A DNA stretch of 64,000 nt from assembly GCF_030412965.1 (NCBI RefSeq), contig NZ_JAUHJQ010000003.1, forward strand, positions 276,702 to 340,701, read 5' to 3'. This stretch comes from Nocardioides oceani (GTDB lineage: Bacteria > Actinomycetota > Actinomycetes > Propionibacteriales > Nocardioidaceae). The notes below the pieces were generated by a model that worked only from the letters and a program-made list of their open reading frames with translations, was not told where the DNA came from and ran no database searches. Position 1 is the first letter of the stretch; each line of letters starts with the position of its first letter. Below are positions 19,379-27,538 of the stretch, in pieces. A program made the translations under genes and the position numbers.

Positions 19379-19384
19379 AGGGTA
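19379..19384 (-). promoter_or_regulatory. -10 hexamer for the aminotransferase gene
   Basis: On the minus strand TACCCT ends 7 nt before the GTG at 19371. Confidence 0.45.
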
Positions 19385-19437
19385 CGCAGCCGCGGTGCCC
19401 CGGCGGCGTACGTGGCGGCCTCGGCGGGGGCGTGCGC

Positions 19438-19443
19438 GACAAT
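19438..19443 (+). promoter_or_regulatory. -10 hexamer for pyrE
   Basis: GACAAT ends 6 nt before the GTG at 19450, matching the leaderless layout of neighbouring genes. Confidence 0.5.
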
Positions 19444-19449
19444 GCCGTC

Positions 19450-19989
19450 GTGACCACGACCGACGACTCGCTCGCCGCCGACATCGACGCCTGCTGCCGC
19501 CTCACCGGGACGTTCACGCTCCGGTCGGGGCAGGTGGCCTCGGAGTACTTCGACAAGTACCTCTTCGAGGCCGACCCGATCCTGCTCCAGCGGGTGGCCC
19601 GGGAGATGGTCCAGCTGCTCCCGCACGACACCGAGCTGGTGGGCGGGCTGGAGCTGGGCGGCGTGCCGCTCGCGACGTCGGTCAGCGGGATGACCGGCAC
19701 GCCGGCGCTGTTCGTGCGCAAGAAGGCCAAGGAGTACGGCACCTGCAAGCTCGCCGAGGGCCCCGACGTCGCCGGGCGCCGAGTCACCCTCATCGAGGAC
19801 GTCATCACCACCGGCGGGGCCGTCCGCGACGCCACGCTCGCGCTGCGCGAGGCCGGCGCCGTGGTGGAGGTCGTGGTCTGCGCGATCGATCGCAGCCCCG
19901 AGGGTGAGCAGCCGCTCGCCGACCTCGGCCTGGAGGTCCGCGCGGTGCTGACCAAGGCCGACCTCGACGCCGCCCGCGGCTCCGCGTGA
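19450..19989 (+). CDS. pyrE: orotate phosphoribosyltransferase
   Basis: A 179-residue type I phosphoribosyltransferase that joins orotate to PRPP in UMP synthesis. It shows LTGTFTLRSGQVASEYFDKY, VGGLELGGVPLATSVS, the flexible loop KKAKEYGTCKLAEG and the PRPP-binding motif VTLIEDVITTGGAV. The GTG start was chosen from the -10 spacing; the open frame runs much further upstream, but that part is antisense to the aminotransferase. The next gene (DedA) overlaps its stop by 4 nt (GTGA). Confidence 0.94.
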   Translation: MTTTDDSLAADIDACCRLTGTFTLRSGQVASEYFDKYLFEADPILLQRVAREMVQLLPHDTELVGGLELGGVPLATSVSGMTGTPALFVRKKAKEYGTCKLAEGPDVAGRRVTLIEDVITTGGAVRDATLALREAGAVVEVVVCAIDRSPEGEQPLADLGLEVRAVLTKADLDAARGSA

Positions 19990-20666
19990 CCCCCGCCGCC
20001 GTGCTGGGCTCCACGGTCCTGGCCGCCGCCGGGGAGTCCGAGGAGCTCGGCGGGGTCGCCGGCTGGGCCGTCGACCTGATGGAGAAGCTCGGCGCCCCCG
20101 GCGCGGGGCTGGCCATCGCCCTGGAGAACCTCTTCCCGCCGCTGCCCAGCGAGGTGATCCTCCCGCTGGCGGGCTTCACCGCCAGCCAGGGCAGCTTCAC
20201 CCTCGCCGAGGCGATCGGCTGGACCACCGCCGGCTCGGTCCTCGGTGCCGTGCTGCTCTACGCGCTCGGCGTGGTCATCGGGCGCGACCGCGTCTACTGG
20301 GTGTGGGAGCGGCTGCCGCTGGTGAAGACCCAGGACCTCGAGCGGACCGAGGCGTGGTTCGGCCGGCACGGCCGCAAGGCGGTCTTCTTCGGCCGGATGA
20401 TCCCGATCTTCCGCAGCCTCATCTCGGTCCCGGCCGGGCTGGAGCGGATGCCGTTCGGCCAGTTCCTGCTGCTCACCCTGGCCGGGTCGGCGATCTGGAA
20501 CACCACCTTCGTGCTCGCCGGCTACTGGCTCGGCGAGCAGTGGCACCGCGTCGAGCAGTACGTCGGCGTCTTCCAGTGGGTCGTCATCGCCGCCGTCGTG
20601 CTCGGCGTGTGCTGGTGGCTCGTCCTGCGCGTCCGCGCCATCCGCCACGAGCGCCGCTCCGCCTGA
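19986..20666 (+). CDS. DedA-family membrane protein (plus-strand paralogue)
   Basis: A 226-residue DedA/SNARE-associated membrane protein. Signature parts are ALENLFPPLPSEVILPLAGF, AGSVLGAVLLYALGVVIG, WFGRHGRKAVFFGRMIPIFRSLISVPAG and a final helix. The Glu in SEVILP and the Arg of GRMIP are the conserved charged residues of the family, whose members help flip or balance membrane lipids and maintain proton-driven functions. It starts on the pyrE stop (GTGA). It converges with a second DedA gene across a 76 bp palindrome. Confidence 0.9.
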   Translation: MTPAAVLGSTVLAAAGESEELGGVAGWAVDLMEKLGAPGAGLAIALENLFPPLPSEVILPLAGFTASQGSFTLAEAIGWTTAGSVLGAVLLYALGVVIGRDRVYWVWERLPLVKTQDLERTEAWFGRHGRKAVFFGRMIPIFRSLISVPAGLERMPFGQFLLLTLAGSAIWNTTFVLAGYWLGEQWHRVEQYVGVFQWVVIAAVVLGVCWWLVLRVRAIRHERRSA

Positions 20667-20699
20667 CCCGCCCAGCCGCCCCTCCCGACCCGCGCCCGG

Positions 20700-20775
20700 C
20701 CTTGTAACGCGACGTTCGCTGCTCTGTCGGCACGCTGCAGCGTGCCGACACAGTGGCGAACAGCGCGTTACAAGG
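20700..20775. repeat. 76 bp near-perfect palindrome between the two dedA genes
   Basis: Two 38 bp arms meet without a loop at 20737/20738; 33 of 38 base pairs match. The outer 12 bp arm CCTTGTAACGCG pairs with CGCGTTACAAGG, and the centre is TGTCGGCACGCTG against CAGCGTGCCGACA. It lies in the 3' region of both converging genes and may terminate both transcripts or extrude as a cruciform. No T-tract follows. Confidence 0.85.
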
Positions 20776-20802
20776 GCCGCCCCGGCCCGCGGTGGAGGAC
20801 GT

Positions 20803-21564
20803 TCAGACGCCGTGCTGCGGCGGGACCGAGGCGCCGGTGATGTCGCGGTCGGGCCGGCCGTCGTGGTCGTTGTCGTCGGCGAGCGGGCTGTCGGTGCGGC
20901 GGTGGCGCCACCACTCGTAGGCGATCGGCACGGCGGTGAAGGCGAGGATCACCAGGAAGATCAGGTCGATGTTGCTCTCCAGCCACGGGACCGTGTGGCC
21001 GAGGAAGTAGCCCAGGCTGGTCACGACGACCACCCACGAGACGCCGCCGACGAGGCTCCAGGTGTAGAACCGGCGCCGCGGCATGCCCGTGATGCCGGCG
21101 ACCACGGTGATGTAGGTCCGCACGAACGCGACGAACCGGCCGATGACCAGCGCCTTGTTGCCGTGCCGGTCGAAGAACGCCTCGGTCTGGTCGAAGTACT
21201 TCTGCTTGAGCACCCGGCCCTCGCGCTCGCGCAGCGACGGGCCGATCCGCCGGCCGATCTCGTAGCCGGTGACGTTGCCCAGCCACGCCGCCACCACCAT
21301 GAGCGTCATCGCGACCAGCAGCTCGACCAGCCGGGAGCCGGGGAAGAGGTCGATCTGGCCGGTGGCGATGAAGATCCCGAGCGCGAACAGCAGGCTGTCG
21401 CCGGGCAGGAACGGGAAGAACAGCCCGCACTCGACGAAGACGATCAGGAGGCTGAGCCAGAACAGCTCGGCGCCGAACTGCGCGAGGAGCCACTGGGGGT
21501 CGAGGAAGTCGAGGCCGAGCATCATCGGCGAGGGGAGGACGAGGCCTCCCGCGAGCGCGCTCAC
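20803..21564 (-). CDS. DedA-family membrane protein (minus-strand paralogue)
   Basis: A 253-residue DedA-type protein with IVFVECGLFFPFLPGDSLLF (the family's E-x-G...P-G-D motif), VTGYEIGRRIG, FFDRHGNKALVIGRFVAFVRTYITVVAG with the conserved Arg residues, and a final helix ending WWRHRR. A polar tail rich in Asp and His follows (DDNDHDGRPD). It belongs to a different DedA subgroup from the paralogue at 19986, judged by the FFPFLPGDSLL motif. The GTG at 21564 is preceded 6 nt away by TAGGCT. Divergent from the RNA methyltransferase. Confidence 0.9.
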   Translation of the reverse strand: MSALAGGLVLPSPMMLGLDFLDPQWLLAQFGAELFWLSLLIVFVECGLFFPFLPGDSLLFALGIFIATGQIDLFPGSRLVELLVAMTLMVVAAWLGNVTGYEIGRRIGPSLREREGRVLKQKYFDQTEAFFDRHGNKALVIGRFVAFVRTYITVVAGITGMPRRRFYTWSLVGGVSWVVVVTSLGYFLGHTVPWLESNIDLIFLVILAFTAVPIAYEWWRHRRTDSPLADDNDHDGRPDRDITGASVPPQHGV

Positions 21565-21570
21565 CTCCCC

Positions 21571-21576
21571 AGCCTA
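21571..21576 (-). promoter_or_regulatory. -10 hexamer for the minus-strand dedA
   Basis: On the minus strand TAGGCT ends 6 nt before the GTG at 21564. Confidence 0.5.
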
Positions 21577-21610
21577 TCGGCCGGGCCGCGGAGCCGCGGG
21601 CCTGCCCGCC

Positions 21611-21616
21611 TAGTCT
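21611..21616 (+). promoter_or_regulatory. -10 hexamer for the RNA methyltransferase gene
   Basis: TAGTCT ends 7 nt before the GTG at 21624. Confidence 0.5.
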
Positions 21617-21623
21617 CCTGCGC

Positions 21624-22304
21624 GTGGACGAGGACCGCCGGGCGCCGTACGACCCCATGCCGCACGGCCCGGCCGAGGTCGGCGTGGGCCCGTGGGAGGG
21701 GCCCTGGCCGACGGGGGAGCAGTACGACGCCGCGCTGCTGGCCGAGGGCGACCGTCGCAACGTCGTCGACCGCTACCGGTACTGGTCGGTCGAGGCGATC
21801 GTGGCCGACCTCGACTCCCGCCGCCACGACTTCCACGTGGCGATCGAGAACTGGCAGCACGACTTCAACATCGGCACGATCGTGCGCTCGGCGAACGCCT
21901 TCCTCGCCGCGGAGGTCCACATCGTCGGCAACCGGCGGTGGAACCGGCGCGGGGCGATGGTCACCGACCGCTACCAGCACGTCCGGCACCACCCGACGGT
22001 CGCCGACCTGGCGACGTACCTCCACGGGCTGCCGGGCGGGCCGGTGCCGCTGCTCGGCATCGACAACCTCCCCGGGTCGGCGCACTTGGAGACGATGGAC
22101 GTCCCGCGACGGGTCTGCTTCCTCTTCGGGCAGGAGGGGCCGGGGCTGAGCGAGGGCGCGCGGAAGGCGTGCGACGGGACGTTCTCGATCGCACAGTTCG
22201 GCTCGACCCGCTCGATCAACGCCAGCGCCGCCGCCGCGATCGCCATGCACGCCTGGGTGCGCACCCACGCGGACCTCTCCGGCGACAGCGCCTGGCGCGG
22301 CTGA
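21624..22304 (+). CDS. SpoU/TrmH-family RNA 2'-O-methyltransferase
   Basis: A 226-residue SPOUT-type methyltransferase acting on rRNA or tRNA with S-adenosylmethionine. The three knot motifs are visible: motif 1 HDFNIGTIVRSANAF (Asn and Arg catalytic), motif 2 VCFLFGQEGPGLSE, motif 3 QFGSTRSINASAAAAIAMHA. The N-terminal 60 residues (YDPMPHGPAEVGVGPWEGPW) look like an RNA-binding or adaptor extension. The exact base is unknown. Its position next to pyrE resembles the M. tuberculosis arrangement (Rv0380c/pyrE), recalled and not checked. Confidence 0.9.
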   Translation: MDEDRRAPYDPMPHGPAEVGVGPWEGPWPTGEQYDAALLAEGDRRNVVDRYRYWSVEAIVADLDSRRHDFHVAIENWQHDFNIGTIVRSANAFLAAEVHIVGNRRWNRRGAMVTDRYQHVRHHPTVADLATYLHGLPGGPVPLLGIDNLPGSAHLETMDVPRRVCFLFGQEGPGLSEGARKACDGTFSIAQFGSTRSINASAAAAIAMHAWVRTHADLSGDSAWRG

Positions 22305-22359
22305 CCGGGTCCGCCGAAGCCGCTCGACTGCTGTCGGTGGTCGGGTCCACGATGGGCGG

Positions 22360-22938
22360 ATGACCGACCTCGTCCTCTTCCACCACGCGCTCGGGCTCAC
22401 CGAGGGCGTCCGCGCCTTCGCCGACCGGCTCGCGTCCGCGGGCCGCACCGTGCACACGCCGGACCTCTTCGCGGGCCGCCGGTTCGACACCGTCGAGGAG
22501 GGGGTCGCCCACGCGCAGGAGCTGGGGTTCGCCACCGTCCTCGAGCGCGGCCGCGAGGCGGTGGCCGGGCTCTCGGAGGGGCTGGTGTACGCCGGGTTCT
22601 CCCTCGGCGTGCTGCCCGCGCAGCTGCTGGCCCAGACCCGTCCGGGCGCCCGCGGGGCCGTGCTGATGGAGTCGTTCGTGCCGCCGTCGGAGTTCGGCAC
22701 CTGGCCCGACGGGGTGCCCGCCCAGGTGCACGGGATGGCCGACGACCCGTTCTTCGCCGGCGAGGGCGACCTCGCGGCCGCCCGGGAGCACGCGGCCTCC
22801 GGCGCGGCCGAGGTGGAGGTGTTCACCTACCCCGGCGACGTGCACCTGTTCGCCGACAGCACGCTCCCGACGTACGACGAGGACGCGGCCGGCCTGGTGG
22901 CCGAGCGCGTCCTCGCCTTCCTCGAGCGGGTCGGGTGA
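22360..22938 (+). CDS. dienelactone hydrolase family protein
   Basis: A compact 192-residue alpha/beta hydrolase of the dienelactone hydrolase type. It starts LVLFHHALGLTEGVRAFADRL. The nucleophile elbow is AGFSLG, so Ser replaces the Cys found in classical dienelactone hydrolases. The acid is in HGMADDPFF and the catalytic His in YPGDVHLFADS. It probably cleaves a small ester; the substrate is unknown. It sits alone between the methyltransferase and the converging carboxypeptidase, 18 bp from the latter's stop. Confidence 0.85.
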   Translation: MTDLVLFHHALGLTEGVRAFADRLASAGRTVHTPDLFAGRRFDTVEEGVAHAQELGFATVLERGREAVAGLSEGLVYAGFSLGVLPAQLLAQTRPGARGAVLMESFVPPSEFGTWPDGVPAQVHGMADDPFFAGEGDLAAAREHAASGAAEVEVFTYPGDVHLFADSTLPTYDEDAAGLVAERVLAFLERVG

Positions 22939-22956
22939 GGGTCGTCGGGGCAGCGC

Positions 22957-25086
22957 TCACCCGGCCCGGCGGCAGGCGCGCAGGTCGAGGTCGCGCACCT
23001 GGCCGCGGGCGACGAACACGCGCGTGCGGTGCAGCACCTTCCCGCCGCGTTCGCAGGTCAGCGTGTAGACCTCGCGCTTCCCCGCCGTCGTGCGGGTGAC
23101 GGTGTCGAACGCGCCGACGGTGACCTCGTGGCTCGGGGCGACCGAGGCGTAGTTCGTCGCGCGCAGCACGTAGGTCCCGGCCCGCGCGTCCGGCACCTCG
23201 ACCGACTCCGCGGTGCCCGGCAGGTTGCCCGAGCTGCCGACCTCCATGAGGCGGTCGCCCTCGCGGCGGTAGACCGTGAGGTCCATGTCGTCGGGGGTGG
23301 GCCAGGTCAGCCCGACGCGCAGGACGTCGGCGTCGCGCGGGAGCCGCACCTCGTGGTCGGTCGAGGACCCGGGGGCGGTGAAGGAGCCCTCGATGCTGCG
23401 TGCGAACCACGGCTCGCCGGAGACCTGGTCGTAGGTCCGCGGCTGCACCACGGGCCGGGTCGAGGGGTTGACCACCCAGCGGAACCGGCCGCTGCGGGGC
23501 ACGGTGATGGTGGAGTCCACGAAGTCGTCGTAGGCCGACTCCCACGTCGGTGAGCGGAACTCCTTGCGCAGACGGAGCACCGTCCCGGCCGGGGCGGAGC
23601 CGCGGAGCACGCCGTGGTGGGCGGTGTCGATGGTGTGCTGGAGGGCGACGAGGTACGCGCCGCGGTTGCCGCCGCCGGCGTACTTCCCGGTCCCGCCGTA
23701 CTGGTCGACGACGTCGGGGAACGGCGGGTGGAACTCGTCGGGCCCGATCTCGAAGGTGTAGCCGAAGCCGCCGGTCGCGTTGTACGACCAGTCCTCGGTG
23801 GTCCCGGTGGTGTCGTAGAGCTGCCAGCCGTGGATGTTGGCGTAGCCGTTGTTGGCCGCCATCGCGGCGCCGAGCCGCTTGAGCGCCTTCTCGTCCGGGG
23901 CGTCGCCGACCGGCTTGCCGTCGGGGCCGAGCGTGCTCGGGTTGACACCGTTGGGGCGCAGGATGAGGTTGCCGAAGGTGTGGTTGGAGATGAGCATCGT
24001 GACCTGGCGGCCCCGGACGAGGTCCTGGATGTTCTGCGTCTCCGGCTCGGAGAACGCCGCGGGGCCCCGGTAGGTCGGGTCGAGCACGCCCGCCTCGACG
24101 TTGCCCACGTCGGGCGTGGTCGCGGCCGCCCCGGGCCCGCCCCAGAAGCCGCCGTAGTTGCGGTTGAGGTCGACGCCGATGCCGAACCCGCCGTTGCTGG
24201 TCAGCGACGCGCGGCAGGTGCCGTCGGGGGTGTCCACGCCGTCGAGGACGCGGCAGTTCTTGCGCTTGTAGGCGTGGCCGGGCGTGCCGAGGATGGACAG
24301 CGAGCCGTCGAGCGGGTCCGCGTCGTTCAGCGCCCGCAGGTCGACGTACTCGCCGTCGGTGCGGGAGAGGTCGAAGCCGTCGACGTTGACGACAGGGACG
24401 ACGACCACCCGTGCCTGCTTCAGCATCCGGGTGATCCGGCGGTCCTTGCCGTACGACGTCGCGAGGTCCACCGCGAACTCCATGGCGTTCTCACCCGACG
24501 GCCACTCGCGGGCGTGGTGCACCCCGAGCAGCACGAACGTCGGGCGGCCGCTGGCGGGCCGGCGCACGTCCTCGCCGATCTCGACGCCGTAGATCGTCCG
24601 GCCGTCGAGGCTGGGCCGCTTCAAGGCGAACCGCTTCACGATCCGGCGGTGGTCGCGCTCGAGCTGCGCCATGTCGGCCTCGTAGTCGGCGAGCGTCCGG
24701 TAGGTGTCGCGGCCCGAGGGCAGCGGCGAGCGCGCCACGCGGGCGGCGTACGCCTCGTTGATCTCGGCGACCTCGACCCCGCGGCGGACCAGGTCGGGGA
24801 TGCGCACGTCGAAGGAGAACCCGCCCGCGACGAGCGCGGCCAGGTCGGCCGGCGTGTGCAGGACGACCTCGACGTAGTCGTGGCCGGCGTGCTCGGTCAG
24901 GTCCAGTCCCAGCGCGGTCAGCTTGTCCTTGTGCGCGCCGGTCGGGGTGTCGACGGTGACCAGGCGCGGGGCGAAGGCGGTGGCCGCGCTCGCGGCCGTG
25001 CCGGTGGCGGAGGGCGCCGGGCTGAGGGCGCCGAGCGCCAGGGCCAGGGTGGCGGTGGTCGCGGCGGCGAGGGCGGGGAGTCGCAT
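22957..25086 (-). CDS. secreted M14 zinc carboxypeptidase
   Basis: A 709-residue exported carboxypeptidase. A Sec signal peptide covers residues 1-30 (MRLPALAAATTATLALALGA). A propeptide-like part runs to about 120. The M14 domain has VHHAREWPSGE (Zn ligands H191 and E194), the asparagine/arginine motif VDLNRNYGGFWGG, the third Zn ligand in LISNHTFGNLILRP, and FGYTFEIGPDEFHPPF with the catalytic Glu. A C-terminal beta-sandwich (from about 500) resembles a pre-peptidase or adhesion domain. It would digest extracellular peptides. It lies 44 bp downstream of the LOG-like gene on the same strand. Confidence 0.92.
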   Translation of the reverse strand: MRLPALAAATTATLALALGALSPAPSATGTAASAATAFAPRLVTVDTPTGAHKDKLTALGLDLTEHAGHDYVEVVLHTPADLAALVAGGFSFDVRIPDLVRRGVEVAEINEAYAARVARSPLPSGRDTYRTLADYEADMAQLERDHRRIVKRFALKRPSLDGRTIYGVEIGEDVRRPASGRPTFVLLGVHHAREWPSGENAMEFAVDLATSYGKDRRITRMLKQARVVVVPVVNVDGFDLSRTDGEYVDLRALNDADPLDGSLSILGTPGHAYKRKNCRVLDGVDTPDGTCRASLTSNGGFGIGVDLNRNYGGFWGGPGAAATTPDVGNVEAGVLDPTYRGPAAFSEPETQNIQDLVRGRQVTMLISNHTFGNLILRPNGVNPSTLGPDGKPVGDAPDEKALKRLGAAMAANNGYANIHGWQLYDTTGTTEDWSYNATGGFGYTFEIGPDEFHPPFPDVVDQYGGTGKYAGGGNRGAYLVALQHTIDTAHHGVLRGSAPAGTVLRLRKEFRSPTWESAYDDFVDSTITVPRSGRFRWVVNPSTRPVVQPRTYDQVSGEPWFARSIEGSFTAPGSSTDHEVRLPRDADVLRVGLTWPTPDDMDLTVYRREGDRLMEVGSSGNLPGTAESVEVPDARAGTYVLRATNYASVAPSHEVTVGAFDTVTRTTAGKREVYTLTCERGGKVLHRTRVFVARGQVRDLDLRACRRAG

Positions 25087-25130
25087 GTCGGGCTCCTGGG
25101 TGGCGGGTCGGTTGCCACCAGAACGGGTCT

Positions 25131-25619
25131 TTACCCCTCCAGGTCACGCGCCAGGTCACGGGCGAGGGTGTCGACCGCCGCGGTGGGCGAGACCACCACC
25201 GTGCCGACGTCGCCGGGCAGGTCCCACGGGTCGAGCAGCACGAGCGGCACGCCCGTGCGGCGCGCCAGCGCGATCCCGCTGAGCGTGCCCCAGCTGCAGC
25301 CGACCGCGACGACCGCGTCCGCGGCCCTGACCAGCAGGCCGTTGCGCAGCTCGCCCAGGCCGGTCGGCAGGAGGAAGGCGTGCTCCGGCGACCCCGCCGT
25401 CCGGTCGTCCCCGGGCAGCAGACCGATCGCCGTGCCGCCGGCGTCCCGCGCACCGGTCGCCGCGGCCCGCATCACCCCGTGCAGGCCGCCGGTGAGCACG
25501 ACCGCGCCGGCGCCGGCGAGCAGCCGGCCGACCTCGGTCGCCGCGGCGAGCTGGTCCCCGGTCGCGGTGTCCGCCGGGCCGACGACGGCCACGTACCGGC
25601 CCGCGAGTCCTCGGCCCAT
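25131..25619 (-). CDS. SLOG-fold protein (TIGR00725/LOG-like)
   Basis: A 162-residue Rossmann-like protein of the SLOG superfamily. It opens YVAVVGPADTATGDQLAAAT, then VVLTGGLHGVMRAAATGARDAGG, which is the GG..GVM signature, then TAIGLLPGDD and AVGCSWGTLSGIALAR. LOG enzymes release cytokinin bases from nucleotides, but this branch lacks the classic PGGxGTxxE, so nucleotide binding without that reaction is more likely. It lies 7 nt after the DUF2867-like gene and 44 bp before the carboxypeptidase, on one strand. Confidence 0.8.
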   Translation of the reverse strand: MGRGLAGRYVAVVGPADTATGDQLAAATEVGRLLAGAGAVVLTGGLHGVMRAAATGARDAGGTAIGLLPGDDRTAGSPEHAFLLPTGLGELRNGLLVRAADAVVAVGCSWGTLSGIALARRTGVPLVLLDPWDLPGDVGTVVVSPTAAVDTLARDLARDLEG

Positions 25620-25626
25620 GATCGGC

Positions 25627-26118
25627 TCAGCGGCCCTGGAGCACGTCGCGCAGGACGCGCCGGTGCACCAGCTCGGCGACGGTCTCCCGCGCGGGCAGGT
25701 CGGCGAGGAGGTACGCCGCGCCGACGATCCCGTCCGGGTCGAGCCGGACCTCCTGCTCGAGCCGGCAGCCCGTCGGCCCGTCGGGTGCCACCGTCGTCGT
25801 CAGCGTCACCCGGCCCGGGGAGCGCAGGTCGGCGACGAGCACCAGGCGGCGGGTGCCCGCCGGCTCCTCCTCGACCTCCCAGACGCGCCAGAACCCGACC
25901 GTGTCGCCGCGGACGAGCAGCGGCCGGTCCGGCACCTCCCACCGCCGGCCGGCCCCGCCGGCCAGCCGGTCGATCAGTCCCCGCACGACGAGCGGGCCGG
26001 CGTCGACGTACCACCGGGAGCCCGCGAGGCCGCACGCGACGACCGCCCAGGCGTGGTCTGCGGGCAGCGGGACCCGGCTGGCGCGGCGGGTCGTCCGGAG
26101 CGAGGTGCGACGGAGCAT
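25627..26118 (-). CDS. DUF2867-like protein
   Basis: A 163-residue soluble protein with no catalytic motif that I recognise. The central GDTVGFWRVWEVEEEPAGTR, then LVLVADLRSPGRVTLTT, resembles the C-terminal DUF2867 domain that follows some SDR proteins, where it forms a START-like barrel; here it stands alone. The basic N-terminus (MLRRTSLRTTRRASRV) is probably not a signal peptide because no hydrophobic core follows. It is the first gene of a minus-strand group and divergent from fba, sharing a 96 bp spacer. Confidence 0.65.
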   Translation of the reverse strand: MLRRTSLRTTRRASRVPLPADHAWAVVACGLAGSRWYVDAGPLVVRGLIDRLAGGAGRRWEVPDRPLLVRGDTVGFWRVWEVEEEPAGTRRLVLVADLRSPGRVTLTTTVAPDGPTGCRLEQEVRLDPDGIVGAAYLLADLPARETVAELVHRRVLRDVLQGR

Positions 26119-26214
26119 GCCCCGCAGGTAGCCACTAGGGTGCGAGCAGAATCCCTGGCCCCGCGCCGGTCCCCGTTCGTCCCGATCCCTGCCCGTCCCC
26201 TGGAGGAGCCCGCA

Positions 26215-27246
26215 GTGCCCATCGCGACCCCCGAGAAGTACGCCGAGATGCTCGACGCGGCCAAGCAGAACGCCTACGCGTTCCCGGCCATCAACGTGTC
26301 GTCCTCGCAGACGCTCAACGCCGCCCTCAAGGGCTTCGCCGACGCAGGCAGCGACGGCATCATCCAGGTCTCCACCGGCGGTGCCGAGTACCTCTCGGGC
26401 CCGTCGGTCAAGAACATGGTCAGCGGCTCGGTCGCCTTCGCGCAGTACGCGGCCGAGGTCGCCAAGAACTACCCGGTGAACATCGCGCTGCACACCGACC
26501 ACTGCCCGAAGGACAAGCTCGACGGGTTCGTCCGCCCGCTGCTCGACATCTCCCGCGAGCGGGTCCAGCGGGGCGAGGCGCCGCTGTTCCAGTCGCACAT
26601 GTGGGACGGCTCCGCGGTGCCGCTGGAGGAGAACCTCACCATCGCCTCCGAGCTGCTCGAGAAGTGCATCGAGGCCAAGATCATCCTCGAGATCGAGGTC
26701 GGCGTCGTCGGCGGGGAGGAGGACGGCGTCGCCCACGAGATCAACGACAAGCTCTACTCCACCCCCGCCGACGCGATCGCGACGGCGAAGGCGCTCGGCT
26801 ACGGCGACCGCGGCTACTACATGACCGCGCTGACCTTCGGCAACGTGCACGGCGTCTACAAGCCCGGCAACGTCAAGCTGCGCCCCGAGGTGCTCAAGGA
26901 GGCGCAGGAGGCGGTCGTCTCGGAGTTCGGCCTCGAGGCCGGCGCCAAGCCGTTCCACCTCGTCTTCCACGGCGGCTCCGGCTCCACCGCCGAGGAGATC
27001 GCCGCCGCCGTCGACTACGGCGTGGTCAAGATGAACGTCGACACCGACACCCAGTACGCCTTCACCCGCCCGGTCGCCGCGCACATGTTCAGCAACTACG
27101 ACGGCGTCCTCAAGGTCGACGGCGAGGTCGGCAACAAGAAGACCTACGACCCGCGCGCCTGGGGCAAGGCCGCCGAGGCCGGCATGGCCGCCCGCGTCGT
27201 CGAGGCCTGCGAGCACCTGCGTTCCGCGGGCGCCTCGCTCGGCTGA
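26215..27246 (+). CDS. fba: class II fructose-bisphosphate aldolase
   Basis: A 343-residue zinc-dependent aldolase splitting fructose 1,6-bisphosphate in glycolysis and forming it in gluconeogenesis. Key parts are AFPAINVSSSQTLNAAL, ALHTDHCPKDKLD (catalytic Asp, Zn His), ILEIEVGVVGGEEDGV (Zn region Glu), YMTALTFGNVHGVYKPGNVKL (Zn His), VFHGGSGS (Zn His, phosphate loop) and VKMNVDTDTQYAFTR. The length fits the long class IIA type of actinobacteria. The GTG at 26215 has GGAGG 8 nt upstream; a likely -10 (TAGGGT, 26129-26134) would give an untranslated leader of about 75 nt. Confidence 0.97.
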   Translation: MPIATPEKYAEMLDAAKQNAYAFPAINVSSSQTLNAALKGFADAGSDGIIQVSTGGAEYLSGPSVKNMVSGSVAFAQYAAEVAKNYPVNIALHTDHCPKDKLDGFVRPLLDISRERVQRGEAPLFQSHMWDGSAVPLEENLTIASELLEKCIEAKIILEIEVGVVGGEEDGVAHEINDKLYSTPADAIATAKALGYGDRGYYMTALTFGNVHGVYKPGNVKLRPEVLKEAQEAVVSEFGLEAGAKPFHLVFHGGSGSTAEEIAAAVDYGVVKMNVDTDTQYAFTRPVAAHMFSNYDGVLKVDGEVGNKKTYDPRAWGKAAEAGMAARVVEACEHLRSAGASLG

Positions 27247-27355
27247 GGCCCTCTCCGCTCCACCTCGCTCCATCTGTTCTACCTGCGACGCCGGTCCCGC
27301 CTCGGGGCCGGCGTCGTCGCGTTCCGCCGAGCCTCCCCGGTCGACCCGACCGGTG

Positions 27356-27421
27356 TTCAGCGACCTTCCTGCCGCTTCACAGGTCGCCGGAGGCGTGTGA
27401 AGCGACCACAGGGTCGCTGAA
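27356..27421. repeat. dispersed 66 bp palindrome, copy A
   Basis: Perfect 10 bp ends TTCAGCGACC and GGTCGCTGAA, then an inner 9 bp pair CGCTTCACA / TGTGAAGCG, with 7 nt of unpaired sequence between the pairs and a 14 nt loop. Same size and geometry as copies B, C and D. Confidence 0.9.
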
Positions 27422-27538
27422 GTCGCCCCAGCGCGGTCGCGGCCCACCGACCTTCCACAGACGGCTGCGCGGCGGGACCGTCCCCAGGGCGCCGGCTCGG
27501 CGGTAGCCGAGGAGACGGTGAGTGCCGAGAGTCGACGC

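Noticed and set aside
18109..19449. The upstream extension of the pyrE reading frame.
   Set aside because: It is antisense to the aminotransferase and shows no motif; PyrE homology starts near the GTG at 19450, which has a -10 in front.
23614..26214. The long upstream extension of the fba frame.
   Set aside because: It is antisense to the carboxypeptidase, SLOG and DUF2867 genes. Aldolase sequence begins at 26215, which has a proper ribosome site.
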